A stretch of DNA of 18,601 bases, taken from JAHEIJ01 sp040235565. GTDB taxonomy: Bacteria; Pseudomonadota; Gammaproteobacteria; UBA6429; Thiohalophilaceae. Positions 7,598-13,818 of the stretch are shown one piece after another. How positions within the stretch are numbered: position 1 is the stretch's first letter; each line of letters opens with the position of its first letter. The stretch lies in the NCBI GenBank assembly GCA_040235565.1, contig JBECLA010000110.1, positions 1 through 18,601 of the forward strand. The letters run 5' to 3'. The notes under the pieces were generated by a model. The model was not told the DNA's origin. It did not search any database and saw only the letters and a program-made list of their open reading frames with translations. The translations under genes were made by a program, and so were the position numbers.

Positions 7598-7888
7598 ATG
7601 TCTGATACCGAATTTTCCAAAGAAGAGCAAATCCTGCAAATGATGCGCCGCGTGTTAACCGACGTCGCCAAGGACACCTACACCAAACCCGGACTCAAGC
7701 ACCCGTTGTCGGATGACACTATTCTGAGTATTCGTGACTGCCTCAAGCTAATCAGTGCCCGCGAAGCGGAACTGGCTGAAGCGGCCGGCCGCCCTTCACA
7801 GAAACGGCCGCGGTACATCGATGAACCACCCAAGTCAGTCGTTGTGCAGTTGGACAAAACAGGTTTGAAGAACAAAGACAAGGAATAA
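7598..7888 (+). CDS. Conserved-looking hypothetical small protein
   Basis: This is a 96-residue soluble protein with an acidic N-terminus and a basic C-terminus. MSDTEFSKEEQILQMMRRVLTDVAKDT forms a probable helix (about 5-28), TILSIRDCLKLISAREAELAEAAG a second helix (about 40-65), and the tail is rich in Pro, Lys and Arg. I do not recognise a named domain. The ATG at 7598 follows GGGAAT at suitable spacing. It is divergent from the rhodanese gene and convergent with uup, with about 40 bp between stops. A role in nucleic-acid or protein interaction would fit the charge pattern but is not shown. Confidence 0.7.
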   Translation: MSDTEFSKEEQILQMMRRVLTDVAKDTYTKPGLKHPLSDDTILSIRDCLKLISAREAELAEAAGRPSQKRPRYIDEPPKSVVVQLDKTGLKNKDKE

Positions 7889-7928
7889 CTCAGCAGGGTT
7901 ATTTAACCAGCCGGCATACTGCAAAAGG

Positions 7929-9824
7929 TCATTCCAGGGCTTCCCAACGGGCATAGGCCTGTTCCAGTTCATTGCTAACCTCATCCAGTTGCGCCAGGGT
8001 GGCGGCGATATGCGTACTATCCTGTTTGTAGAATCCGCTATCGCTGACTTGCTGCTGTAATTGTTGTTGCCTGACTTCAAGCTGCTCAATCTTTTCCGGT
8101 AGCTGCGCTAACTCGCGTTGTTCCCTGTAACTGAGTTTGCGCTTGTCGGTTTGTGTAGCAGCGGTAGTCGCGGCAGTCTTGAGCGGCTTCGGGGTTTTAA
8201 CCGGCACTGCGGCGGCCTTGGTGCGGTGTTGTTGATAACGTTGCCAGTCCTCATAGCCGCCGACGTATTCCCTCACCTGCCCATTACCTTCGAACACCAG
8301 CACACTGGTGACGACATTATCAAGAAATGCCCGGTCATGACTCACCAGCAGGATGGTGCCACTGAAGTCGTTCAACAACTCTTCCAGCAGTTCAAGGGTT
8401 TCCACATCCAGATCATTGGTGGGTTCATCCAGCACCAGCAAATTGGCGGGACGGGTAAACAACTGCGCGAGCAACAAGCGGTTGCGTTCTCCCCCGGACA
8501 GACTCTTGACCGGAGAATGCACCCGTTGCGGAGGAAACAGAAAATCCTGCAGATAGCTGATAACATGTCGCTGGCGGCCCGCAATGGTCAGAATTTCACT
8601 GCCTTGATTGAGGTTGTCCAGTACTGATTTTTCCGGATCGAGTTGGGCGCGCGCCTGATCAAAATACGCTACCTGCAACTTGCTGCCCTGGCGCACACTG
8701 CCGCTATCGGCCGGCAACTCGCCCAGTAGCATCCGGATCAGGGAGGATTTACCTGCGCCATTCGGGCCGATGATCCCAACACGATCACCGCGCACAATAC
8801 GCGTGGAGAAGTCATGAAGTATTTCGCGCCCGCCCAGACTGAGATGTGCGTGTTCCACCTCTACCACCAGTTTGCCCGATTGTTCACCCTGTTCCAGTTC
8901 CATGCGGACCTTACCCGGTTGATCGCGGCGTTCAGCTCGTTCGGCTCGCAGGGCTTTGAGCGCCCGTACCCGTCCCTCATTGCGAGTGCGTCGCGCCTTG
9001 ATCCCTTGCCGAATCCAGCGTTCTTCCTGTGCCAGCTTCTTGTCAAACTGGGCATTGTGCTCTGCCTCCACCGCCAGCCGCGCTTCTCGCTTGCGCAGGT
9101 AATGCGCATAATCTCCCGGCCAGGAGGTAAGCTGCCCCCGATCCAGTTCCAGAATCCGGGTCGCCAGATTTTGCAGAAAAGCCCGATCATGGGTGATGAA
9201 CAACAGTGCCCCGTTGAAATCCCGCAGGAACTCTTCCAGCCACAGAATGCCGTCGAGATCGAGGTGGTTAGTGGGTTCATCCAGCAACAACAGATCCGGC
9301 TCGCTCACCAGCGCCCGCGCCAGCAGGACACGGCGTTGCATTCCGCCTGACAGGGTGTCGATGGATTGATCGGCCGGTAAATCCAGTTTGGAAATCGCGG
9401 TTTCCACCCGTTGTTCAAATCGCCAACCGTCCGCCGCATCCAGCGCCTGCGTCAGTTCGCTCAATAACTCCACATGTCGGTCTGTCTGGGTCTGTTGTAA
9501 CTCCGCCAGGGCGTGGTGATAGCGACGCACCAGTTCTCCCAGTTCTGACAGGCCATCGGCCACAACATCAAATACGCTCCCGGCCACACCAGCCGGCAGA
9601 TCCTGCTCCAGACATGCAACGCGCAAAGGGTCACGGCGCCAGACCTCACCATCATCCGGCACGGCTTCACCATAGATGAGCCGTAACAGCGTCGACTTGC
9701 CGGTGCCGTTACGCCCCACCAGACAGACACGTTCAGCGGGCTCCAGCGCCAGGTCCACCTTGTCGAGTAAGGGCACATGACCGTAACTCAGAGAGACATT
9801 TTTCAGGGTCAACAGGGGGGACAT
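7929..9824 (-). CDS. uup: Uup-type ABC-F ATPase
   Basis: The 631-residue protein carries two ABC ATPase domains and no membrane helices, as in ABC-F ribosome-associated factors. Domain 1 has Walker A GRNGTGKST (37-45), signature LSGGM (158-162) and Walker B LLLLDEPTNHLD (178-189). The linker at about 240-310 contains the charged RRTRNEGRVRAL helix pair. Domain 2 has GPNGAGKS (353-360), LSGGE (442-446) and LLVLDEPTNDLD (462-473). A low-complexity Ala/Thr/Lys hinge (about 535-560) leads to a C-terminal coiled coil (565-631), the DNA- or ribosome-contacting domain that separates Uup from EttA and YheS. Uup has been linked to transposon excision and ribosome assembly. The start has no strong ribosome site. 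Confidence 0.95.
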   Translation of the reverse strand: MSPLLTLKNVSLSYGHVPLLDKVDLALEPAERVCLVGRNGTGKSTLLRLIYGEAVPDDGEVWRRDPLRVACLEQDLPAGVAGSVFDVVADGLSELGELVRRYHHALAELQQTQTDRHVELLSELTQALDAADGWRFEQRVETAISKLDLPADQSIDTLSGGMQRRVLLARALVSEPDLLLLDEPTNHLDLDGILWLEEFLRDFNGALLFITHDRAFLQNLATRILELDRGQLTSWPGDYAHYLRKREARLAVEAEHNAQFDKKLAQEERWIRQGIKARRTRNEGRVRALKALRAERAERRDQPGKVRMELEQGEQSGKLVVEVEHAHLSLGGREILHDFSTRIVRGDRVGIIGPNGAGKSSLIRMLLGELPADSGSVRQGSKLQVAYFDQARAQLDPEKSVLDNLNQGSEILTIAGRQRHVISYLQDFLFPPQRVHSPVKSLSGGERNRLLLAQLFTRPANLLVLDEPTNDLDVETLELLEELLNDFSGTILLVSHDRAFLDNVVTSVLVFEGNGQVREYVGGYEDWQRYQQHRTKAAAVPVKTPKPLKTAATTAATQTDKRKLSYREQRELAQLPEKIEQLEVRQQQLQQQVSDSGFYKQDSTHIAATLAQLDEVSNELEQAYARWEALE

Positions 9825-9866
9825 ATGACGTTTACATCAATCAAGCCGCTATATTACGAAGCGGGC

Positions 9867-9872
9867 ATTATA
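9867..9872 (-). promoter_or_regulatory. -10 box for uup
   Basis: A perfect TATAAT on the minus strand lies about 43 bases upstream of the uup ATG. No good -35 hexamer is seen at 16-18 bp, so this is a partial promoter assignment. Confidence 0.35.
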
Positions 9873-9977
9873 GCCGATCCGCTACAGATTCCTTTGCGCC
9901 AGGGGTGGCTTACGTTAAAATTAACCTCGCCAATTCCTATTCAACCCTGATATTCCCTCATTTAAGGACCGGATTGC

Positions 9978-10184
9978 ATGCTGGAAGAAGAAGCCGAGAT
10001 GCTGCGTGCCAAGCTCCGCGAATTGACCATGGAGCATCGGGATCTGGACGAAGTCATCAATCATCTCTCGGTAGATCCGAGCTTCGATCAGTTGAAATTA
10101 CGCCGCCTGAAAAAACGCAAGCTGGTACTCAAGGATCAAATCGCCAAAATTCGCAGCAAACTCATTCCGGATATTGAGGCATAA
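9978..10184 (+). CDS. YdcH family (DUF465) small coiled-coil protein
   Basis: The 68-residue protein is nearly all helix and highly charged. HRDLDEVINHLSVDPSFDQLKLRRLKKRKLVLKDQI (HRDLDEVINHL at 20-30, LKLRRLKKRKLVLKDQI at 39-55) is the hallmark of the YdcH/DUF465 family, whose members form an antiparallel helical hairpin. Molecular function is not established for the family. The ATG at 9978 follows AAGGA. It is divergent from uup and lies 77 bp upstream of the thioredoxin-fold gene. Confidence 0.88.
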   Translation: MLEEEAEMLRAKLRELTMEHRDLDEVINHLSVDPSFDQLKLRRLKKRKLVLKDQIAKIRSKLIPDIEA

Positions 10185-10249
10185 TCCAGCTGGAAGCAGC
10201 CCGGCCAACGAAGGGGACCGGCCTCAGTTTCGTGATTGACGAATGACAT

Positions 10250-10255
10250 TATACT
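10250..10255 (+). promoter_or_regulatory. -10 box placed for a leaderless transcript
   Basis: TATACT ends 6 bases before the ATG at 10262, so a transcript starting 7 bases downstream of it would begin at or next to the start codon. The gene has no Shine-Dalgarno sequence, which agrees with leaderless translation. No convincing -35 at standard spacing. Confidence 0.3.
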
Positions 10256-10261
10256 CCTGCC

Positions 10262-10918
10262 ATGTCCACATCCAACACTGCGCCACTTGAAGCCGAACTC
10301 CTCATTGCCACGGGCTGCGCCCATTGCCCGGTTGTGCTGGAAGGGCTCACTACCCTGCTGAAAGAAGGGGTTATCGGGAGTCTACGGGTTACCAATATTG
10401 CCAGCCAACCGGAACGGGCGCAGGAACTGAGGGTTCGCTCCGTGCCCTGGCTACAACTCGGGCCATTTACCCTGCAAGGCCTGCACAGTCCCGAGGAATT
10501 GCGTGACTGGGCCAAGCGTGCCGGCAGTATTGAAGGCATGAGTATTTACTTGCATGACCAACTCAAGCAAGGGCAGCTGGAGGCCATGGAGAAACTGCTG
10601 GCCAGCCAGCCACAATGGTTACCGGCCCTGCTGCCGTTGTTGGAAGACGAAGACACCGATATGAAGGTACGGATCGGGGTCGATGCCATGCTGGAAAGCC
10701 TGGCGTCGAATACCGATCTGAGCAGTCTGGTTGAAGGACTCGGCCGTCTGTCACAACATGACCGTCAGGCACTGCGAAGTGATGCGACCCATTATCTGGC
10801 ACTGACCGGCTCTCCTGACGCAATTCCCTATCTTGAGGCCCGCCTGCAGGATAAGAGCGCTGAAGTTCGGGAGATTGCTGAAGAAGGCCTGGCAGCACTC
10901 AAACAACATGCAGGCTGA
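10262..10918 (+). CDS. Thioredoxin-fold protein fused to a HEAT-like helical domain
   Basis: This is a 218-residue soluble protein. Residues about 10-85 form a thioredoxin-like fold: ELLIATGCAHCPVVLEGL with a CAHC redox motif (Cys19, Cys22), and SVPWLQLG (60-67) with the cis-proline at Pro62. Residues about 95-218 are helical. The final part (YLALTGSPDAIPYLEARLQDKSAEVREIAEEGL, 178-210 region) matches the helix pairs of HEAT or PBS-lyase repeats, which are protein-docking surfaces. Family members are usually annotated only as thioredoxin family. A disulfide exchange or glutaredoxin-like role directed to a partner by the HEAT part is an inference. It lies between ydcH and the GIY-YIG gene on the same strand. 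No ribosome site; see the -10 box at 10250. Confidence 0.85.
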   Translation: MSTSNTAPLEAELLIATGCAHCPVVLEGLTTLLKEGVIGSLRVTNIASQPERAQELRVRSVPWLQLGPFTLQGLHSPEELRDWAKRAGSIEGMSIYLHDQLKQGQLEAMEKLLASQPQWLPALLPLLEDEDTDMKVRIGVDAMLESLASNTDLSSLVEGLGRLSQHDRQALRSDATHYLALTGSPDAIPYLEARLQDKSAEVREIAEEGLAALKQHAG

Positions 10919-10947
10919 GACGGATTCAAGCTAGGATTTACACTGAC

Positions 10948-11205
10948 GTGTCGCAAACAAAGTGGTATGTATATATCGTGCAATGCCGTGACCATACGCT
11001 GTACACCGGCATCAGCACCGATCCGGAGGCACGCGTGGCGGAACACAATACCGGGCAGAACGCGGCCCGCTACACCCGTTCCCGGCGGCCGGTCAAGCTG
11101 CTTTATACCGAACCGGCTGGCTCACGTTCCGCCGCACTCAAACGGGAAATTGTCATCAAGCGCCTCACCCGTCAGGCCAAACTGGCATTAATCAACAAAC
11201 ACTAA
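10948..11205 (+). CDS. GIY-YIG nuclease-domain protein (YhbQ/UPF0213-like)
   Basis: This 85-residue single-domain protein starts with GTG (10948), with AGGA 11 bases upstream. WYVYIVQC (6-13) and LYTGIST (18-24) are the two strands of the GIY-YIG core, with Tyr7/Tyr9 and Tyr19. Arg29 follows in DPEARVAEHN, and the metal-binding Glu67 lies in ALKREIVIKRL. ARYTRSRRPVKLLYTEP is the conserved mid-section of the YhbQ-type stand-alone family. These proteins have been connected with DNA damage, but a cellular role is not settled. It ends 3 bp from the stop of a convergent gene. Confidence 0.93.
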   Translation: MSQTKWYVYIVQCRDHTLYTGISTDPEARVAEHNTGQNAARYTRSRRPVKLLYTEPAGSRSAALKREIVIKRLTRQAKLALINKH

Positions 11206-11208
11206 TGA

Positions 11209-11616
11209 TTAACTCTCAACGATGGCCTGAAGGGCGGCTTCCAGCGCATTGACATCGACGGGGAAAGACAGTGTCGTATGTACCGGAAAACGACTGGTCA
11301 ATCTTTCCAGTTGGTGCAGATACTCCTGTTCGTAAAACACAATAACCTGTGTTGCCGGCTGCCGTTGCAACACGGCCATCAGCGTTTCCAGGCTACTGGT
11401 ACGATCTCGAAAATCCGACTGGTAATTAAATTCTGCCACAATTACCCGTGGGGTGATCTTCTTCATTAACCGGGTCGCATTTCGTACCGAAGAAGCGGTT
11501 TCAACCCTGAAGCCATGACGCTGATAAATGGGGGTAAAATCCGGATAGCCACCTAACTCGGTGATGGCCAACAGGATCCCCTGATCTTGCCCGCTAATTG
11601 CCGTATCCTCCAACAT
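11209..11616 (-). CDS. Receiver-like protein lacking the phospho-acceptor Asp and conserved Lys
   Basis: This 135-residue protein (from ATG 11616) has the alternating beta/alpha pattern of a response-regulator receiver domain: ILLAITELGGY (14-24), YQRHGFRVETASSVRNATRLMKK, PRVIVAEFNY (56-65), TQVIVFYEQE (89-98) and a final TLSFPVDVNALEAAL (115-129). At the expected phospho-acceptor position after strand 3 there is Glu62 where Asp would be, and the usual Lys-Pro of strand 5 reads Phe-Pro. If the fold is right it cannot be phosphorylated normally and may resemble a fixed active state. No output domain or adjacent kinase. A TTG at 11628 is an alternative start; a TATAAT lies just upstream. Family assignment is by pattern only. 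Confidence 0.65.
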   Translation of the reverse strand: MLEDTAISGQDQGILLAITELGGYPDFTPIYQRHGFRVETASSVRNATRLMKKITPRVIVAEFNYQSDFRDRTSSLETLMAVLQRQPATQVIVFYEQEYLHQLERLTSRFPVHTTLSFPVDVNALEAALQAIVES

Positions 11617-11631
11617 GAGGTCAAACAAACT

Positions 11632-11637
11632 ATTATA
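11632..11637 (-). promoter_or_regulatory. -10 box upstream of the receiver-like gene
   Basis: A perfect TATAAT on the minus strand ends 15 bases before the ATG at 11616, within an AT-rich stretch. The predicted transcript leader is shorter than about 10 bases and no ribosome site is present. No good -35 is seen; overlapping TGaTAATAT could act as an extended -10. Confidence 0.35.
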
Positions 11638-11677
11638 TTATCACGCCAACGTGCCGGGGTATTAACTGGCGCTACCC

Positions 11678-11706
11678 TTGAAACCGGGGCAAGCGCACCT
11701 TATAAA
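11678..11706 (+). promoter_or_regulatory. Sigma70-type promoter for the hypothetical gene pair
   Basis: TTGAAA (11678-11683) and TATAAA (11701-11706) each match consensus at five of six bases and are exactly 17 bp apart. The predicted start is near 11713, giving a leader of about 59 bases to the ATG at 11772, which has CAGGAAC as ribosome site. This is the best promoter in the window. Confidence 0.65.
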
Positions 11707-11771
11707 GTGGTGTTATAGCCCGGCGAGGCACCAATCAGTTTCCAACACAGCCCAACGACAGGAACAAAACC

Positions 11772-12011
11772 ATGCCGTACTATGTTTATTTAATAAAGCC
11801 CGGAGTCACCGATCTGGTCAAAAATCTGGAGAAAGTCTCAGAATTTGAAAATTACAAAGAAGCCAAGTCCTTTGTGAAAGATAAACGTATCGGGCAGGAC
11901 GGTGAAGAACCCGTAACCTACAAAATTATTTTCGCTGACAATGCTCTCGATGCGGAAGAGAAACTGTCAGAGCAGAGAGAAGCACCGATTCTGCGCGAAT
12001 GGGAAAAATAA
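11772..12011 (+). CDS. Conserved hypothetical small protein
   Basis: This is a 79-residue soluble, charged protein. MPYYVYLIKPG (strand), a LVKNLEKVSEFENYKEAKSFVKDKR helix, a VTYKIIFADN strand and an AEEKLSEQREAPILREWEK helix suggest a small alpha/beta fold. It looks like a conserved family of sulfur-oxidising and related gammaproteobacteria that I have seen only as hypothetical; I cannot name a domain. It has a ribosome site (AGGAAC) and its own promoter. The next gene starts 6 bp after its stop, so the two form an operon. Confidence 0.75.
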   Translation: MPYYVYLIKPGVTDLVKNLEKVSEFENYKEAKSFVKDKRIGQDGEEPVTYKIIFADNALDAEEKLSEQREAPILREWEK

Positions 12012-12017
12012 TTCATT

Positions 12018-12482
12018 GTGGACGAAACGGAATACAGGCAAACATATCGAGCGGTTAACGAACAGCGCTGTGTATTTGAAAAAGCCATCAATGCGCGTCG
12101 CTGTACTTGCAGCCTGTCACAACGTTTTAACCTCGCCGACCGCGAAGGTGTTTCTTGTAGCAGCGCAACGGGGGCAAACCGTTGCAAGCATTTGCTGGAG
12201 TTATTACGCAACAACGCCAGTTTCGCCCTGCAAATGACCAGCGTACCCGGTCCTCTGCCTCACGCCAAGGAAGTCAAAGTTCAGATTGGTGGCATGCTGG
12301 GTTTGCAGAAATTACTGCACCCGGCTTTGTCTGAAAAGGAATCGGTTTATGATATCAATGGACTGGCCGAAACCGCATTACAGCAGTATCGTAGCCTCGA
12401 TGAGCTGCCCTATTCGGAAATCGTCAAGTCCATCGTCACTTTCGAGGGTCGACCACGACGGCACACCAGCAAGAACAAATAG
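12018..12482 (+). CDS. Hypothetical cysteine-rich protein
   Basis: This 154-residue protein starts with GTG at 12018, 6 bases after the upstream stop, so translation is probably coupled. The first 60 residues hold five cysteines: Cys18, then RCTC (Cys29, Cys31), Cys47 and Cys56 in GVSCSSATGANRCKHLLELL. This clustering suggests a zinc or iron-sulfur site, with an overall pattern C-x10-C-x-C-x15-C-x8-C. The remainder (75-154) is mixed, with a GGMLGLQKLLHPAL helix and a basic tail (GRPRRHTSKNK). No family recognised. Metal binding is inference. It ends before a bidirectional terminator. Confidence 0.7.
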   Translation: MDETEYRQTYRAVNEQRCVFEKAINARRCTCSLSQRFNLADREGVSCSSATGANRCKHLLELLRNNASFALQMTSVPGPLPHAKEVKVQIGGMLGLQKLLHPALSEKESVYDINGLAETALQQYRSLDELPYSEIVKSIVTFEGRPRRHTSKNK

Positions 12483-12504
12483 TAAAACCACCCCGGGGAA
12501 AGGA

Positions 12505-12536
12505 ACAAAAAAATCGGCCGTGACCGATTTCTTTGT
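12505..12536. terminator. Bidirectional terminator between convergent genes
   Basis: A 7-bp stem AAATCGG (12511-12517) / CCGATTT (12524-12530) has a 6-base loop. On the minus strand the stem runs into a continuous T-run (complement of the A-run at 12507-12513), ending the antitoxin-like gene. On the plus strand TTTCTTTGTTT follows, ending the cysteine-rich gene. Confidence 0.8.
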
Positions 12537-12545
12537 TTCACCTGA

Positions 12546-12950
12546 TCAGGAGTTGAACCAGTCGAAAGCACAGTCAAGGTGTGAACGTACCGCAACAATG
12601 CCGTCCAGTCCGTCCTCCACCATCACGCTTACCGGAGCGCGGCGCTGGAAGCGCCTGTTTTTCTGCTTCATCCAGATCAAGCCCATCGAGGGATTATGGG
12701 GATAGGTTGTTCGCAAGGCATCGGCGATACCAATGATATGTTCCAGTCGTTCATTCACTTCCTTGATATCCGGAAACGGGGTGTCGTCCCGATAGCGCCG
12801 TAACATACGCGTTGGTGTTTTTTCCGGCAAATTCAACAGCTTGACCTGCTCGTTTGCCGACAACCCCCATTTATCCAGGATTGACATTATGCCTCGCGCC
12901 AGGGCAGCACGTTCTTCGTGACTTCCGGTTTGCGCAGTGCTGTCTGACAT
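12546..12950 (-). CDS. Solo Xre/MbcA/ParS-family antitoxin-like protein
   Basis: Starting at ATG 12950, the protein has 134 residues. AGAGGTGAT lies at ideal spacing, which favours this ATG over the in-frame GTG at 12959 that overlaps the ribosome site. Residues about 15-55 (RGIMSILDKWGLSANEQVKLLN through TRMLRRYRDD) form a helix-turn-helix of the Xre-antitoxin type. Residues about 65-130 match the DUF2384 MbcA/ParS/Xre toxin-binding domain: SMGLIWMKQKNRRFQRRAPVSVMVEDGLDGIVAVRSHLD (NRRF at 98-101, PVSVMVEDGL at 106-115). Such antitoxins are normally paired with RES-domain toxins, but no RES gene lies on either side. It may be an orphan antitoxin or a transcription regulator. A 25-bp palindrome lies upstream. 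Confidence 0.85.
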   Translation of the reverse strand: MSDSTAQTGSHEERAALARGIMSILDKWGLSANEQVKLLNLPEKTPTRMLRRYRDDTPFPDIKEVNERLEHIIGIADALRTTYPHNPSMGLIWMKQKNRRFQRRAPVSVMVEDGLDGIVAVRSHLDCAFDWFNS

Positions 12951-12976
12951 CAGTATCACCTCTGTGTAATTCTATA

Positions 12977-13009
12977 AATTGCAGCAATTATTGTATTGTA
13001 CAATAATTG
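12977..13009. promoter_or_regulatory. Operator candidate: perfect 25-bp palindrome with a third half-site
   Basis: CAATTATTGTA (12985-12995) and TACAATAATTG (12999-13009) are perfect reverse complements around a 3-base spacer. A further AATTG (12977-12981) forms a second dyad with CAATT at 12985-12989. The palindrome lies 35 bases upstream of the antitoxin-like ATG and 32 bases upstream of the Rieske ATG. TACAAT, a good -10 sequence, occurs on both strands inside it. It is not followed by a T-run, so it is not a terminator. Antitoxins of this family bind palindromes and repress their own genes, so autoregulation is the leading idea. Confidence 0.65.
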
Positions 13010-13041
13010 ACCGTTCACGCCTAACCACTCAGGACATGATC

Positions 13042-13362
13042 ATGCCCGCCAGACAGGTGAAACTCACTGAAGCCGAAACATTAAATCCCGGGCAAATGTT
13101 GGGGATAAAAATTGAACACAAGAATATCCTGCTCGCCAACATCGACGGAAACATCTATGCCATTGATAATTTGTGCAGTCACGAAGATGCCCTGCTTTCC
13201 AACGGTGCACTCAAGGGAGATTGCGTGGAATGCCCGTTACATGGCAGTCGATTCAGTTTTAAAACCGGTCAACCGATGGAAGAACCGGCCACCGAACCGG
13301 TGCAGACATATATAATCAAACAGGAGCAGGACGGCATCTATCTGTTGTTGCCGAATGATTAA
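13042..13362 (+). CDS. Small Rieske [2Fe-2S] ferredoxin
   Basis: From ATG 13042 the protein has 106 residues; AGGA at 13031-13034 gives 7-base spacing, better than the ATG at 13036 or upstream TTG options. It is a soluble one-domain Rieske protein like those serving non-heme oxygenases and nitrite-reductase small subunits. The cluster ligands are Cys45 and His47 (NLCSHEDALLSNG) and Cys64 and His67 (CPLHGSRFSF); a further Cys61 precedes the second motif. There is no signal peptide or membrane anchor, so it is cytoplasmic and not a bc1 subunit. It starts a plus-strand run with a 130-residue unknown and a ferredoxin-reductase fusion, suggesting that it passes electrons to or from that reductase. 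No oxygenase lies nearby. Confidence 0.9.
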   Translation: MPARQVKLTEAETLNPGQMLGIKIEHKNILLANIDGNIYAIDNLCSHEDALLSNGALKGDCVECPLHGSRFSFKTGQPMEEPATEPVQTYIIKQEQDGIYLLLPND

Positions 13363-13401
13363 CTTGCTTTCTTCACCAGCAAAACTGTCGAGTTATCCTG
13401 A

Positions 13402-13794
13402 ATGACAGGTTCATCTGCGCAACCACCCCGGACTGAAGCACAGACAAAGCTCGAATATACAGCCTTGTCTCCGCTTGGCGGGCAAACTGCACATATACGA
13501 TTCAAGGGTCAGTTTCATGGTCAGCAGGTAACATGGGATACGCATTTAATTACTTTAAGTGAGTATTATCAGCAAGCCATCCAGACCGGCAGTCTCCATA
13601 AAAATGAACCGGTTACCCTGTTACAATTTATCGACATCGAAGAAAAACAACCAACTGAAATGCTCTTGAAGATCGGGATTGATGTTCCTGTTATTGATAT
13701 ACCAACGGTATTCAAAAGCATGATCATGATCCATAATTACAGACGACTGCGGTTAGGTCGACATGAATACGGACCATCACGTCAGTTCCCATAA
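13402..13794 (+). CDS. Hypothetical protein in the redox cassette
   Basis: This is a 130-residue soluble protein. After a disordered start (MTGSSAQPPRTEAQTK), residues 17-105 are beta-rich (IRFKGQFHGQQVTWDTHLITLSEYY; LLQFIDIEE; MLLKIGIDVPVIDIPTVFKSMIMIHNYRRLRLGRHEYG). The C-terminal LRLGRHEYG is basic and the IDVPVIDIPTVFKS section looks like a conserved surface. It has no cysteines, so it does not carry its own cluster. No named domain recognised. It begins 40 bp after the Rieske gene and ends 24 bp before the fusion gene; none of these starts has a clear ribosome site. It may be an adaptor for the neighbouring redox proteins, by context only. Confidence 0.75.
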   Translation: MTGSSAQPPRTEAQTKLEYTALSPLGGQTAHIRFKGQFHGQQVTWDTHLITLSEYYQQAIQTGSLHKNEPVTLLQFIDIEEKQPTEMLLKIGIDVPVIDIPTVFKSMIMIHNYRRLRLGRHEYGPSRQFP

Positions 13795-13818
13795 ATATTA
13801 AGCCTATAAAGATATTGT

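Noticed and set aside
7895..7915. GGTTA/TAACC dyad between the small hypothetical gene and uup
   Set aside because: Only 5 bp of stem with a 2-base loop and no T-run; too weak for a terminator call.
8118..9350. Open reading frames on the plus strand opposite uup
   Set aside because: They are antisense to a complete, motif-rich ABC-F gene and have no recognisable domains.
10195..10225. GGCC-rich dyad between ydcH and the thioredoxin-fold gene
   Set aside because: The pairing is between self-complementary GGCC blocks with a large loop and no T-run, so neither terminator nor operator is supported.
12951..12959. GTG start at 12959 for the antitoxin-like gene
   Set aside because: It lies inside the AGAGGTGAT ribosome site, which serves the ATG at 12950.
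12979..13041. Longer Rieske start from TTG at 12979
   Set aside because: The extra N-terminal segment is unrelated to Rieske proteins and would translate through the palindrome. The AGGA site and ATG at 13042 fit better.
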